Part shown: one piece after another, positions 1 through 9,773 of the stretch
Numbering within the stretch: the first letter of the stretch is position 1
Layout of the letters: each line of letters begins with the position of its first letter
Assembly: GCF_000410875.1 (NCBI RefSeq)
Contig: NZ_AROI01000008.1
Coordinates: forward strand, 62,001-126,000
DNA from: Halopseudomonas pelagia CL-AP6
Lineage (GTDB): Bacteria; Pseudomonadota; Gammaproteobacteria; Pseudomonadales; Pseudomonadaceae
Direction of reading: 5' to 3'
Length of the DNA: 64,000 bases
Program-made: the position numbers and the translations under genes
The notes under the pieces: generated by a model
What the model was told of the DNA's origin: nothing
Database searches by the model: none
The model's input: the letters and a program-made list of their open reading frames with translations, nothing else

Positions 1-3000
1 CGGTGAGAAGAACACTTCACCCAGCTCGACCTCGATCTCGCTGCGCGAGGCAACCTCGCGTTCCGGCAACTGCACACCGAAGTCAAAGCGCGTCGGCATA
101 CCCTGGGTGATACGCTTAACCAGCGGGTTGCCCGTGGTGGAGCGGCTGCCTGCGGGCAGGGTGGCTTCATCAATCTTCATGATGAAGTTGCGGCCGCGAC
201 CGATATGCGACACATCAATGCCTTCCAGGTGGAAGCGACCGTGGGCGTCAGTAGTAATCAACATGCCCTCGACCGTACCGATGCGCACACCCGGAATGCC
301 GCGCTCGTCGATACCGCGGTTGGTGATGACATAGTCGACACGCACCTGACCATTGGCGGCCGGGTAGACATTGCGCTCAACCAGGATGTCCTGTGCGCTC
401 AGTCCCTTGGCCATATCACCGCGCTGGCTTGCTTCGACCTGGCCTGCGGCGTTCATGCGCAGGGTCAGGCCTTCGGCGGTGGTCAGCACGAAGTCGTCAG
501 TGAAGCGTGGCTCGCTAAGCAACTGCGAGATAACGATACGCTGGCTGTCGACCGGTTCTACTGTGCTACGACGACCGCGCAGTTCACCCAGGTTCAGGCC
601 ATGCAGCAGAGGTGAACTGGCGTCCGCCTCGGGCTGCGGTCCTTCACCGCGATCAACTGTGGTGGAGTTGGGCACATAGGCCTGGGCTGCGAAGCCGCCC
701 TGTACCTTCACCTCACCGGCTGAGGCGCTGTCCTGCCAGCCGTCACCATCACGGTCATCAAAGACCGTACCCCAGATGCGCGTGTCCTCGAACAGTGGGT
801 CAGCACTGCGACGCACCGTGGCACGCGCCTGGTTACTCACCGGCATGCCGTTGAGCACCAGTTGCGCGGTGTTCACATAGTCGCCGCGCGCTGCCGCACC
901 GGCACCTACCCGAAGGAAGTAGCTGATGCTGATCCGTGCGCCCGCATCGACACTGAGGTCTTCCACACGGATCGGGCTGATGCCGTTCAGGCGCGAGTTG
1001 CCATCGCGATCAGTCACCTGCAACGAGTCTTCGACCAGGGTAAAGCCGGGCGGAGGCGTATCGATGAGGATCACATCGGTCAGCGCCATGTCCGCCATAT
1101 TGGTTGCTGTCAGGGTGTAGCGCACCAGATCACCCACGCGCACCTGCTGCGGGGTAGCCTGCTTCTGCAAGGTCAGCAACTGGTCATCGTTGATCACCAC
1201 CAGCACCACCGCATCGGCACAGCTGGCTGGGTTGAGCAGGTCGCAGATCCGGTAGTTGAGCTCGTACTGCCCGGCAGGGGTGCCCGCCGCGACGAGGATC
1301 TGGCCCGTGCTCTCATCCAGCGTCAGCCCACTATGGGTGGCAGTGAGGAACGACAGGGACACGTTCGTGAGGGTTGCCGACTGGCCGTTCAGGGTATCGT
1401 TACCCAGTACATTGCCCGCCACGCCACCATTGGCGCCGCTGACAAACTCCTCTCGATAGTCATCGTCCACCGCTTCGATAACCGCAGCCATGACTTCAAG
1501 GGTCACAGTAGCAATATCGCAGTTCGCCGGGTTGGCGCGTTCACACAGCTGGTATTCAAAGCTGTACGGGCCTGCTGGGGCACCCGGTAGCACACCTACT
1601 ACACCGGTCTCCGGATCAAAACTGAGCTGCGGCGGCAGGGTGCCGGCCAGGCTCAGTTCAACCTCAGGCAGGGTAATGGGGTTGTCATTCAGCGTGTCGT
1701 TGTTACCGACCACACCGATATTGTCGCTACCGTCATAACCGTTGACCGGGCCGAAGCTGTCGTTGGTCGCCACGATTTCTGGTACCTCGACATTCACGGT
1801 AACCGTCGCGGTATCGCAGTTCGCCGGGTTGGCGCGCTCACACAGCTGGTATTCAAAGCTGTACGGGCCCGCTGGCGTACCTGGTGGTACACCTACGATG
1901 CCGGTGCTCGGATCGAAGGTCAGGCCGGGCGGCAGATTGCCGATCAGGCTGAGTTCTACCTCCGGCAGACTGATGGGGTTGCCGTTCAGTGTGTCGTTGT
2001 TGCCGACCACACCAATGTTGTCGTCACCGTCATAACCGTTAACTGGACCGAAGGTATCGTCAGTAGCGGTTAGTTCAGGCGCCTCGACATTCACGGTAAC
2101 CGTCGCGGTGTCGCAGTTGCTCGGGTTGGCGCGTTCACACAACTGGTAGTCGAAGCTGTATGGACCGGCCGGAGTACCCGGTGGCACACCCACAACGCCA
2201 GTGCTCGGATCAAAGGTCAGGCCGGGCGGCAGGTTGCCGATCAGGCTGAGCTCGATTTCCGGCAGAGTAATGGGGCTGCCATTCAGGGTGTCGTTGTCGC
2301 CAACCACACCAATGTTGTCGTCACCGTCATAACCGTTAACTGGGCCGAAGGTATCGTCAGTAGCGGTTAGTTCAGGTGCTTCAACATCCACGGTGACCGT
2401 TGCGGTATCGCAGTTGGTCGGGTTGGCGCGTTCACACAACTGGTAGTCGAAGCTGTACGGACCCGCTGGTGTGCCTGGTGGTACACCCACGACACCAGTG
2501 CTCGGATCGAAGGTCAGGCCGGGCGGCAGCGTACCGATCAGGCTGATTTCGATTTCGGGCAGGCTGATGGGGCTGCCATTCAGCGTGTCGTTGTTACCAA
2601 CCACGCCGATATTGTCTCCGCCGTCATAGCCGTTGACCGGACCGAAGCTGTCGTTGGTCGCCACAATTTCGGGCGCCTCAACATCTACGGTGACGGTTGC
2701 GGTATCGCAGTTGGTCGGATTGGCTATTTCGCACAGCTGGTATTCGAAGCTGTACGGGCCCGCGGGAGTACCCGGAACCACGCCTACCACGCCGGTGCCT
2801 GGAGCAAAGGTCAGTTGCGGCGGCAGGCCACCGACCAGACTCAACTCCACCTCGGCCAGATCAATCGGCGAGCCGTTGAGGGTGTCGTTGCTGCCAACCA
2901 CGCCCACATCCGGATTACCCACGTAGCCGTTAACCGGACCGAATGTGTCGTCGGTCGCCACAATTTCTGGCGCTTCCACATCCACGGTGACGGTTGCGGT

Positions 3001-6000
3001 GTCGCAGTTGGTCGGGTTGGCTATTTCGCACAGTTGATAATCGAAGCTGTACGGGCCTGCCGGCGTACCTGGTGGCACACCCACGATACCGGTGCTCGGA
3101 TCAAAGGTCAGTCCGGGTGGCAGGGTGCCAATCAGGCTGATTTCGACTTCAGGCAGACTGATGGGGTTGCCATTCAGGGTGTCGTTGTCGCCAACCACAC
3201 CAATGTTGTCGTTACCATCATAGCCGTTAACCGGACCGTAGGTGTCGTCAGTGGCAACGATTTCAGCTGCTTCGACGTTCACGGTAACGGTTGCGGTATC
3301 ACAGTTCCCAGGGTTGGCTGTTTCGCACAGTTGGTAATCGAAGCTGTACGGACCTGCCGGAGTGCCCGGCAATACACCGACTATCCCGGTGCTGGTGTCG
3401 AAGGTCAGCTCGGGTGGCAGAGCGCCGATCAGGCTCAGGTCAACCAACGCCAGGTCAACCGGATTGCCGTTCAGCGTGTCATTACCGCCTACCGAACCGA
3501 CGTTGGTGTCGCCGTCGAAGCCGTTGACCGGACCATAGTTGTCATCGGTCGCGAGGATATCCGGCGCGCCCACGATGACGGTTACGGTGGCGGTATCGCA
3601 GTTGGTCGGGTTGGCTACTTCACACAGCTCGTAATCGAAGCTGTAGGGACCCGCTGGGGTTCCTGGCAGTACGCCCACCACACCGGTGCTGATGTCGAAA
3701 GTGAGTTCCGGGGGCAGGACGCCGACCAGGCTCAGATCAACCAGAGTCAGGTCAACCGGATCACCGTTCAGCGTATCGTTACTGCCGACCAAGCCGACGT
3801 TGGTGTCGCCATCAAAGCCGTTGACCGGACCATAGTTGTCATCGGTCGCGAGGATATCCGGCGCGCCCACGGTGACGGTTACGGTGGCGGTATCGCAGTT
3901 GGTCGGGTTGGCTACTTCACACAGCTCGTAGTCGAAGCTGTACGGACCCGCTGGGGTTCCTGGCAGTACGCCCACCACACCGGTGCTGATGTCAAAGGTC
4001 AGCTCTGGAGGCAGAGCGCCCACCAGACTCAGCTCCACTTCGCTCAGCACAATGGGGTCACCGTTGAGGCTGTCGTTGTCGCCAACCACACCTACATTGG
4101 CATCACCGTCGAAGCCATTGACCGGACCGTAGTTATCGTCAGTGGCCACGATATCTGGCGCGCCGACAGTGACGGTTACGGTGGCGGTGTCGCAGTTCGT
4201 CGGGTTGGCTATTTCACAGACTTCATAATCGAAGTTGTAGGGGCCTGCCGAGGTGCCCGGCAATACCCCTACCACACCTGTGCCGGTATCGAAGGTGAGC
4301 TCCGGTGGCAGGGTACCCACCAGGCTCAGATCAACCAGAGTCAGGTCAACCGAATCGCCATTCAGGGTGTCGTTGCTACCCACCGAGCCGACGTTGGTAT
4401 CGCCATCAAAGCCGTTGACCGGACCGTAGTTGTCATCGGTCGCGACAATATCTGGGGCAGCGACAGTAACGGTGACGGTGGCGGTATCGCAGTTGGTCGG
4501 GTTGGCTACTTCACACAGCTCGTAGTCGAAGCTGTACGGACCCGCCGGAGTGCCCGGCAATACACCCACTACACCGGTGCTGGTGTCGAAGCTCAGCTCA
4601 GGTGGCAGGGCACCGGTCAGTGTCAGCACCACCTCAGTCAGATCAATTGGATCGCCGTTGAGAGTGTCATTGCTGCCGACCACGCCCACATTGGTGTCGC
4701 CATCAAAGCCATTGGCCGGGCCATAATCGTCATCTGTGGCGACAATGTCTGGCGGTGTGACGGTGACCGTTACGGTAGCGGTGTCACAGTTCGCCGGGTT
4801 GGCCACTTCGCACAGTTCATAGTCGAAGCTGTAAGGGCCTGCCGGGGTGCCGGGCAGTACTCCCACTACACCAGTGGCAGGGTCGAAGGTCAGTTCCGGC
4901 GGCAGCGCGCCGACCAGCGTCAGCTCTGAATCGGCCAGGTCAATCGGGGCGCCGTTCAGGGTGTCATTGTCGCTTACCACGCCCACATTCGGGCTGCCTT
5001 CATAACCATTCACTGGACCATAGTCATCATCGACTGCATCGATCAGGCCCAGGGGTTCGGTAATGGCATCGTCTTCGTCATTACTGCCGTCAGGATCGTG
5101 GGTATTGGAGGTAACCAGCGCAGTGTTGCGGTACTCACCAGTGTCATTGACCGTGGCTGAAATGGTCAGAGTTGCGCCGTCACCATTGGCCAGATCGCCA
5201 ACGGTCCAGACGCCGCTGGCATCGTCATAGCTGCCAACGCTTGCTGCGGAGGAAACGAAGGTATAACCGCTGGGCAACTGGTCAGTAACCAGCACTGCTT
5301 CCGCATCCGAAGGACCATTGTTGGTCAGCGTCAGGGTGAACACGACCGTGTCACCGACCACCGGGTTGGCTTCATCCACGGTTTTTTGCATAACCAGATC
5401 GGCGCCCGGGTCGACGATGACGTCAAAGGTGTCTTCGTTGTCGGTGGTGTCCTGCTCGGTAACAGTGTCATCCGATCCGCCCAGATCAACCCGTGCGGTA
5501 TTGATCTGGGTGCCGCTGCCACCAGCGATCACTTGTAGATTGATGCGTACCGCGCTACCACCGGGAGCCACATTGCTGCCCGGCAGGCTGGCGATATTGC
5601 CGGTGACAACCAGTCCGGCATCTACCGTTCCGCTTACGCTCACACCCAGGGGGCCGCACACCGCGCCGCCTGAAATCACCTCACAGGTCACATCGCCTGC
5701 GGTGGCTTGCATGCCTGCTGGCAGGGTGTCGGTAAATACTGCACCGGTCGCGTCGTGGGTGCCGGTATTGGTGATGTCCAGGCTGTAGGTGAAAGTCTCG
5801 CCAGCCAGCACGTTGGTCTCGGAGGCTGACTTGCTTAGCGCCAGCGCGACCAGACGGGGGGTGTTGGTGAAAGTACAGTCAATCGAGTCGCCCAGTTCGA
5901 GGATATCCACAACGGGCGGCGAGGCAGGATCGAAAGTGTCGTTCGGCAGTACGGTGGACGAACCCGGATTGCCCGGATTGCTACAGCTGATCGTACGATC

Positions 6001-7152
6001 GTATTGAGCCAGAGTTGAGCTACTGCCTGGCGCCATCAGCTCGCGCAGGGTCAGGGCGTTACCGGGCATGATGGTCTGCCCGCTGATGTAATCGGAGGGA
6101 GTGCCAGCATCCGTTGCATTAGTTGTAGTGGCGCTCTGCACCACGTTTTCTACCACGTTCTCTATTTCGTAGATGAACTGGTCATCCGGGTGCGCGCGGC
6201 CGCTGGGCAGTGCTTTGTTCAAGCGCACACCACCCCAGCGAACGCCTACTGCGTAGCCCTGGCCGGCGGTGGAGTGAATCTGACCCATTACGGTAAAGGG
6301 GATGGCCGGATTGCTGACATCGCGTGCAGAGGACAGCACGATAGCGCTGGCGTCACCGCTACTGGTGCCGCGCAAGCGCAGACAGTCGATAAAAGTGCCT
6401 GGGTTACAGGCGCTGGGCGGCGGCGATGCGCCGGTGTCACCGCCGATGGGGGTGACCGAAACACCAAAATCCGGCCCGCCGTTACCCAGCCACTCAAGAG
6501 TGTTCCAGGGCGAGCCACCGGAAACCACGCCGAAGTCCAGACGCTCACCGCCGGGGTTGGGGCTGTTGTTCAGGCGCTCGGCATCAGCCACGATGATTTC
6601 AAAGGGCACATGATCCACCGGCAGCCCGGCAGGGCTAAACAAGCGGATATTCTCGAGGGTGAGAACCAGTCGGTTAGCCTCACCACTCTGCACGTAGAGG
6701 GCCGCAGAGTTCGGCGTCAGTAGTTGATAAAAACCACTGTTGCCGCTGAAGTTGGAGCCAGTCCAGGTCGGCGCCTGCCGAGACTCGATGCGCGGGCCGC
6801 CAGGACCAGCGTAGGTGCCGGTGCCACTGACGCGCATGACCATTTCAATGCTCGAGCCATCCGGCAGATTAAAGGATCTATTCTCTTCGTAGCCTGGCGC
6901 ATAGGGTGTATTGACCGCGCCAAACTGCAGCCAGCAGACCTCGTCGATATGCTGACCCTGCGAATTCGGGTTGGACAATATACAGTCGGCCATCGCGTCG
7001 CGTGGCATCAGGGCTGCCATAACAAGCAGCGCTGTGCAGAACAACCCCCACTGCTTTAGCCAGCCTTTTACTGTACGGCGAGGGCTTCTCGCAGTGTATT
7101 GCTCAGCGGAACTCGCACTGCGACTTCCATCCCTGATCCCTGTCTGAATCAC
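1..7152 (-). CDS. Giant secreted repeat protein (DUF11 plus Ig-like tandem repeats), C-terminal end outside window
   Basis: Open for 2384 codons and runs off the left edge. I start it at GTG 7152 because AAGGGGAAG lies 6 bases upstream and the first ~55 residues form a signal peptide with a long basic n-region, a hydrophobic core (GLFCTALLVMAALM) and a cleavage-like DAMA|D. Rough layout by residue: 56-427 an N-terminal domain; 427-704 DUF11-like domains (LAGETFTYSLDITNTGTHDA, PVVGDTVVFTLTLTNNGPSD); 704-1888 twelve Ig-like repeats of 99 residues; 1888-1985 a divergent thirteenth unit; 1985-2100 another DUF11-like domain; about 2118 an SdrD-B-like WGTVFDDRDGDG motif; 2285-2384 a conserved domain (GIPGVRIGTVEGM, TRFDFGVQLPE). 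In related DUF11 proteins this last part often leads into an OmpA-like end, which cannot be checked here. Probable surface or cell-envelope adhesin; no function is proven. Confidence 0.85.
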   Translation of the reverse strand, partial: MIQTGIRDGSRSASSAEQYTARSPRRTVKGWLKQWGLFCTALLVMAALMPRDAMADCILSNPNSQGQHIDEVCWLQFGAVNTPYAPGYEENRSFNLPDGSSIEMVMRVSGTGTYAGPGGPRIESRQAPTWTGSNFSGNSGFYQLLTPNSAALYVQSGEANRLVLTLENIRLFSPAGLPVDHVPFEIIVADAERLNNSPNPGGERLDFGVVSGGSPWNTLEWLGNGGPDFGVSVTPIGGDTGASPPPSACNPGTFIDCLRLRGTSSGDASAIVLSSARDVSNPAIPFTVMGQIHSTAGQGYAVGVRWGGVRLNKALPSGRAHPDDQFIYEIENVVENVVQSATTTNATDAGTPSDYISGQTIMPGNALTLRELMAPGSSSTLAQYDRTISCSNPGNPGSSTVLPNDTFDPASPPVVDILELGDSIDCTFTNTPRLVALALSKSASETNVLAGETFTYSLDITNTGTHDATGAVFTDTLPAGMQATAGDVTCEVISGGAVCGPLGVSVSGTVDAGLVVTGNIASLPGSNVAPGGSAVRINLQVIAGGSGTQINTARVDLGGSDDTVTEQDTTDNEDTFDVIVDPGADLVMQKTVDEANPVVGDTVVFTLTLTNNGPSDAEAVLVTDQLPSGYTFVSSAASVGSYDDASGVWTVGDLANGDGATLTISATVNDTGEYRNTALVTSNTHDPDGSNDEDDAITEPLGLIDAVDDDYGPVNGYEGSPNVGVVSDNDTLNGAPIDLADSELTLVGALPPELTFDPATGVVGVLPGTPAGPYSFDYELCEVANPANCDTATVTVTVTPPDIVATDDDYGPANGFDGDTNVGVVGSNDTLNGDPIDLTEVVLTLTGALPPELSFDTSTGVVGVLPGTPAGPYSFDYELCEVANPTNCDTATVTVTVAAPDIVATDDNYGPVNGFDGDTNVGSVGSNDTLNGDSVDLTLVDLSLVGTLPPELTFDTGTGVVGVLPGTSAGPYNFDYEVCEIANPTNCDTATVTVTVGAPDIVATDDNYGPVNGFDGDANVGVVGDNDSLNGDPIVLSEVELSLVGALPPELTFDISTGVVGVLPGTPAGPYSFDYELCEVANPTNCDTATVTVTVGAPDILATDDNYGPVNGFDGDTNVGLVGSNDTLNGDPVDLTLVDLSLVGVLPPELTFDISTGVVGVLPGTPAGPYSFDYELCEVANPTNCDTATVTVIVGAPDILATDDNYGPVNGFDGDTNVGSVGGNDTLNGNPVDLALVDLSLIGALPPELTFDTSTGIVGVLPGTPAGPYSFDYQLCETANPGNCDTATVTVNVEAAEIVATDDTYGPVNGYDGNDNIGVVGDNDTLNGNPISLPEVEISLIGTLPPGLTFDPSTGIVGVPPGTPAGPYSFDYQLCEIANPTNCDTATVTVDVEAPEIVATDDTFGPVNGYVGNPDVGVVGSNDTLNGSPIDLAEVELSLVGGLPPQLTFAPGTGVVGVVPGTPAGPYSFEYQLCEIANPTNCDTATVTVDVEAPEIVATNDSFGPVNGYDGGDNIGVVGNNDTLNGSPISLPEIEISLIGTLPPGLTFDPSTGVVGVPPGTPAGPYSFDYQLCERANPTNCDTATVTVDVEAPELTATDDTFGPVNGYDGDDNIGVVGDNDTLNGSPITLPEIELSLIGNLPPGLTFDPSTGVVGVPPGTPAGPYSFDYQLCERANPSNCDTATVTVNVEAPELTATDDTFGPVNGYDGDDNIGVVGNNDTLNGNPISLPEVELSLIGNLPPGLTFDPSTGIVGVPPGTPAGPYSFEYQLCERANPANCDTATVTVNVEVPEIVATNDSFGPVNGYDGSDNIGVVGNNDTLNDNPITLPEVELSLAGTLPPQLSFDPETGVVGVLPGAPAGPYSFEYQLCERANPANCDIATVTLEVMAAVIEAVDDDYREEFVSGANGGVAGNVLGNDTLNGQSATLTNVSLSFLTATHSGLTLDESTGQILVAAGTPAGQYELNYRICDLLNPASCADAVVLVVINDDQLLTLQKQATPQQVRVGDLVRYTLTATNMADMALTDVILIDTPPPGFTLVEDSLQVTDRDGNSRLNGISPIRVEDLSVDAGARISISYFLRVGAGAAARGDYVNTAQLVLNGMPVSNQARATVRRSADPLFEDTRIWGTVFDDRDGDGWQDSASAGEVKVQGGFAAQAYVPNSTTVDRGEGPQPEADASSPLLHGLNLGELRGRRSTVEPVDSQRIVISQLLSEPRFTDDFVLTTAEGLTLRMNAAGQVEASQRGDMAKGLSAQDILVERNVYPAANGQVRVDYVITNRGIDERGIPGVRIGTVEGMLITTDAHGRFHLEGIDVSHIGRGRNFIMKIDEATLPAGSRSTTGNPLVKRITQGMPTRFDFGVQLPEREVASRSEIEVELGEVFFSP
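1200..5040 (-). repeat. Array of twelve 297-bp coding repeats plus one divergent unit
   Basis: A recurring motif (sense strand ANP-T/A-NCD) appears near 1517, 1817, 2114, 2411, 2708, 3005, 3302, 3599, 3896, 4190, 4490 and 4787, a spacing of almost exactly 297 bases. A degenerate copy lies near 1215. Each 99-residue unit runs NG-Y/F-DG...NDTLNG...LPP-L-F-D-TG-VGV-PG-PAG-Y-F-Y-LCE-ANP-NCD-ATVTV, which resembles a putative-Ig (He_PIG) fold. Each unit carries a cysteine pair with seven residues between. The period is a multiple of three, so unit gain or loss keeps the reading frame. Confidence 0.92.
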
Positions 7153-7448
7153 GTTGCTTCCCCTTATAACTTCCGACTCGCTGAAAACCGGGCACGATCG
7201 AGCATGGCCGATAGGGGCGCGATATTAATAAGGGAGGGGCAGCGGTATAAGGGCTCATGGGCGAAATTCAAGTTGCAGAAATAGAACGCTGGTACGCGCG
7301 AGCAAAAGCCGCTTACCCCTTCAGCAGTGAGATAGCGGCGACTAGCACCGCACCTGAAGAATCCGGCCTTTTGTTTGCAGGGAAGGACTATGAACGCCCG
7401 CCCGGGAAAGATTGCGACTAACGGCGGAACCGACGGTTGGCTGCGGTG
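7153..7448. other. Intergenic region upstream of the giant protein gene, with one weak small ORF
   Basis: This 296-base stretch separates the receptor gene (ending at 7449) from the GTG start of the giant protein; both genes are on the minus strand, so it should hold the promoter of the latter. I see no clear sigma-70 pair or rho-independent terminator. On the plus strand an ATG at 7257 opens a 54-codon frame ending at 7421 (MGEIQVAEIERWYARAKAAY...). It has an AAGGG four bases upstream but neutral codon use and no recognisable family, so I do not call it a gene. Confidence 0.4.
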
Positions 7449-9773
7449 TCAAAGGCCGACGCGCAAACGCAGAGCCAGACTGCGCGGCGCGCCCAGCGCA
7501 GCGCCATAGTCGCCAGCCCCGGTGAGCGCGTAGTAGGCCGCCACATGCTCCTTGTCGACCAGGTTGCGGCCGATTAGCGTCAGGTCCCACTGCTCATCTG
7601 CATCCGCGAGCCCAAGATAAGCGTCTGCAGTGCCGCGAGAGGATAAGTAAGTGTTCTCACCGCGTTCCAGGGTGCCATAGGCACCGCTACGCCAGCTGTA
7701 GCCCCCGCCGACCAACCAGTCCAGGCCCGGCCAGGCCGCGCGCCGATAATCCAGGCCGGTGGCAGCGCTCCAGCGCGGCGCGCCATAGACCTGCTTGCCA
7801 CTCTGGTCGCAATACAGCTGCTCTGTCGGTGGCGGGCAGGGCGCGTTGCTGAAGTGCCGGTAGCGGCTGTCATTCCAAGCCACTGCCAGATAGCCATCCA
7901 GACTGTCGGAGAAAGCCCAGTTGTTATCCACCTCCACACCCCGCGAGCGTACCCGACCGACATTCATCAAGTTGTTGCGCTGAGGATTGACCGAGGATGA
8001 ATGCGGGTTATAGGTAATGGCCTGGTAGTCATGTACCTGCGTCTGATAGAGCGCGAAATGCGTGCTACCCCGGCCTGCGGCATAGGTCAGTGAACCCCCT
8101 GTCTCAAGGCTGTAGGCGCGCTCGGGATCGAAGGTGGGGCTGACGCCAGTACCGATCGGCTCAGCATTGATGCCGCCTGCCTTGTACGCACTGGCCGCGC
8201 CGACATACAGGGCCAGGTTATCGGACACATAGCGGGTGGCGCGCAAGTGTCCGCCGAACAGCCGATCACGCACAGCGTCACGCCTTTGATAATCCTGCCC
8301 CAGCGTAGCGGCTTGCAACGCCGGACCGACTAACTGGGTAATGGGGTCAAGCGCCAAATCCGGGCGTCGGGAACTGCGATGGGTTGAGCCGTGCTTGCGT
8401 TCATCAGCCAGACGCAAGCCAGCGCTGACCAGATAGATCTCGGTGGGGCGCCAATCAAGCTGAGCGTAAACCGCATGGCTGCGAGTGGTCTGGCGGCCCT
8501 GCGACTCGGACTCGGCACCATCGAGGATGCCATCATCAATCATCTGCGGGGTAATGCCCAGTTGCTGAACCAAGGGCACGCTGCCTGCAAACCAGTCCGC
8601 CGCAGATGACCCGTACGTCACCCAGCCGCGGCGATCCATCTGCTGATGCATGCCGTGGTAGCCCAACAGATAATCCAGATTACTGGTCACAGGGCCGGTC
8701 AGGCGAAATTCCTGGCTGTACTGGGCATGTTCAATATCCACACCCCCGGCCCGTGTTATCGGCAAGCCGATGCCATCCAGATCCCCCCTCGACGCCAGAT
8801 CCCAACTGCGCCAGCCGGTAATCGATGACAGCCTGCTGGCTGCACCAACCGGCGCCTCTATATGCAGAGTGACAGCCTCCTGTCTGGTACTCACCTGGTT
8901 ACGCGTATCCTGCTCGACGTTACGCTCGAAGGGTCGAGCGGGCGGCAAGCTGTAGCCGACGAAGGCTGCGCTATCGCGCGCGGACTGGCTGTAACGCGCT
9001 ACCGGGTAGGCGCAGCAATCCTCACGCTGGCGCGTCTGTTCAACTATCAGCCTGGCAGTCAGGCCTGGCGGCCCGAGCCAGAGCAGTTGGCCCCGCGCTC
9101 CGCTGCGGTCCTCGTCGTTTACCTCCGCGCCGACCAGGGTATTGTCCAGGGCGCCATCGGCGCTGCGCCGGTACAGACTCACACTGCCCGCCAGCACCTG
9201 ATCTACCAGCGGCCCAGCCAGCTCCACCCGTTGCTGGCGTTTGCCGTTCTCGCCCACCAGAATCTCGGCCCGTCCAGTGGGCTGCCAGGTCGGCAGGCGG
9301 CTGATCAGGTGCACTACTCCGGCACTACTGTTGCGCCCATACAGCGTGCCCTGCGGACCACGCAAAACCTCTATGCGCTCCACACCAGCCAGGTCTGCGG
9401 GAAACATGCCTTGGCGGCCCAGGTAAACACCGTCTACCCAGAGACCGACGTTGCTTTCCAGGCCATCGTTGAACGACGAGGAACCCAGCCCGCGAATGGA
9501 AAAACTGGTCAGCCGGGTAGAGGGTGCCTCGAACTGCAGTGTCGGTACCCGCCGGGTAAGCTCCTCAGCGGTCTGCGGCGGCAAAGGCCCGGTCTCCTCG
9601 ACAAACAGCAGGTCACGCGCTTGAATGCTCGGCCAGTCCAGGTCCTGCCAACGCGCAACACTCTCGCCATCCGGCAGCTTGAGTGGCTCCGCGGCTACGG
9701 CCAGGGAAACGCTGCAGGCATAGCCGAACAGCGCGACTTGGAGCGGGCATTTGGGAGCTTTAATTTTCAGCAT
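7449..9773 (-). CDS. TonB-dependent outer membrane receptor
   Basis: 774 residues from ATG 9773, chosen because it begins a clear signal peptide (KCPLQVALFGYACSVSLAVAA); the longer open frame upstream only reads into the regulator gene. The plug domain is near residues 50-160 (SIRGLG, GLWVDGVYLGRQG, ERIEVLRGPQGTLYGRNSS), followed by a beta-barrel of normal length (GVEVDNNW, AVAWNDSRY) ending in ALRLRVGL with the aromatic/hydrophobic C-terminal pattern used for barrel insertion. It should import a siderophore or other large ligand using TonB-ExbBD energy; the ligand cannot be told from the sequence. The start overlaps the stop of the upstream response regulator by 14 bases, so the two are probably cotranscribed and coupled. 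Confidence 0.9.
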   Translation of the reverse strand: MLKIKAPKCPLQVALFGYACSVSLAVAAEPLKLPDGESVARWQDLDWPSIQARDLLFVEETGPLPPQTAEELTRRVPTLQFEAPSTRLTSFSIRGLGSSSFNDGLESNVGLWVDGVYLGRQGMFPADLAGVERIEVLRGPQGTLYGRNSSAGVVHLISRLPTWQPTGRAEILVGENGKRQQRVELAGPLVDQVLAGSVSLYRRSADGALDNTLVGAEVNDEDRSGARGQLLWLGPPGLTARLIVEQTRQREDCCAYPVARYSQSARDSAAFVGYSLPPARPFERNVEQDTRNQVSTRQEAVTLHIEAPVGAASRLSSITGWRSWDLASRGDLDGIGLPITRAGGVDIEHAQYSQEFRLTGPVTSNLDYLLGYHGMHQQMDRRGWVTYGSSAADWFAGSVPLVQQLGITPQMIDDGILDGAESESQGRQTTRSHAVYAQLDWRPTEIYLVSAGLRLADERKHGSTHRSSRRPDLALDPITQLVGPALQAATLGQDYQRRDAVRDRLFGGHLRATRYVSDNLALYVGAASAYKAGGINAEPIGTGVSPTFDPERAYSLETGGSLTYAAGRGSTHFALYQTQVHDYQAITYNPHSSSVNPQRNNLMNVGRVRSRGVEVDNNWAFSDSLDGYLAVAWNDSRYRHFSNAPCPPPTEQLYCDQSGKQVYGAPRWSAATGLDYRRAAWPGLDWLVGGGYSWRSGAYGTLERGENTYLSSRGTADAYLGLADADEQWDLTLIGRNLVDKEHVAAYYALTGAGDYGAALGAPRSLALRLRVGL

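Noticed and set aside
205..1590. Several plus-strand open frames opposite the left end of the giant gene
   Set aside because: They lack ribosome binding sites and known domains, and overlap conserved DUF11 and Ig-like sense coding.
2815..4929. 704-codon open frame on the plus strand opposite the repeat array
   Set aside because: It is the antiphase reading of the 297-base repeats; because the period is a multiple of three, a stop-free unit stays open across the array. The sense protein has clear Ig-like domains, this frame has none.
1200..5040. CRISPR array
   Set aside because: Repeats are 297 bases, protein coding and without spacers of uniform size; not CRISPR.
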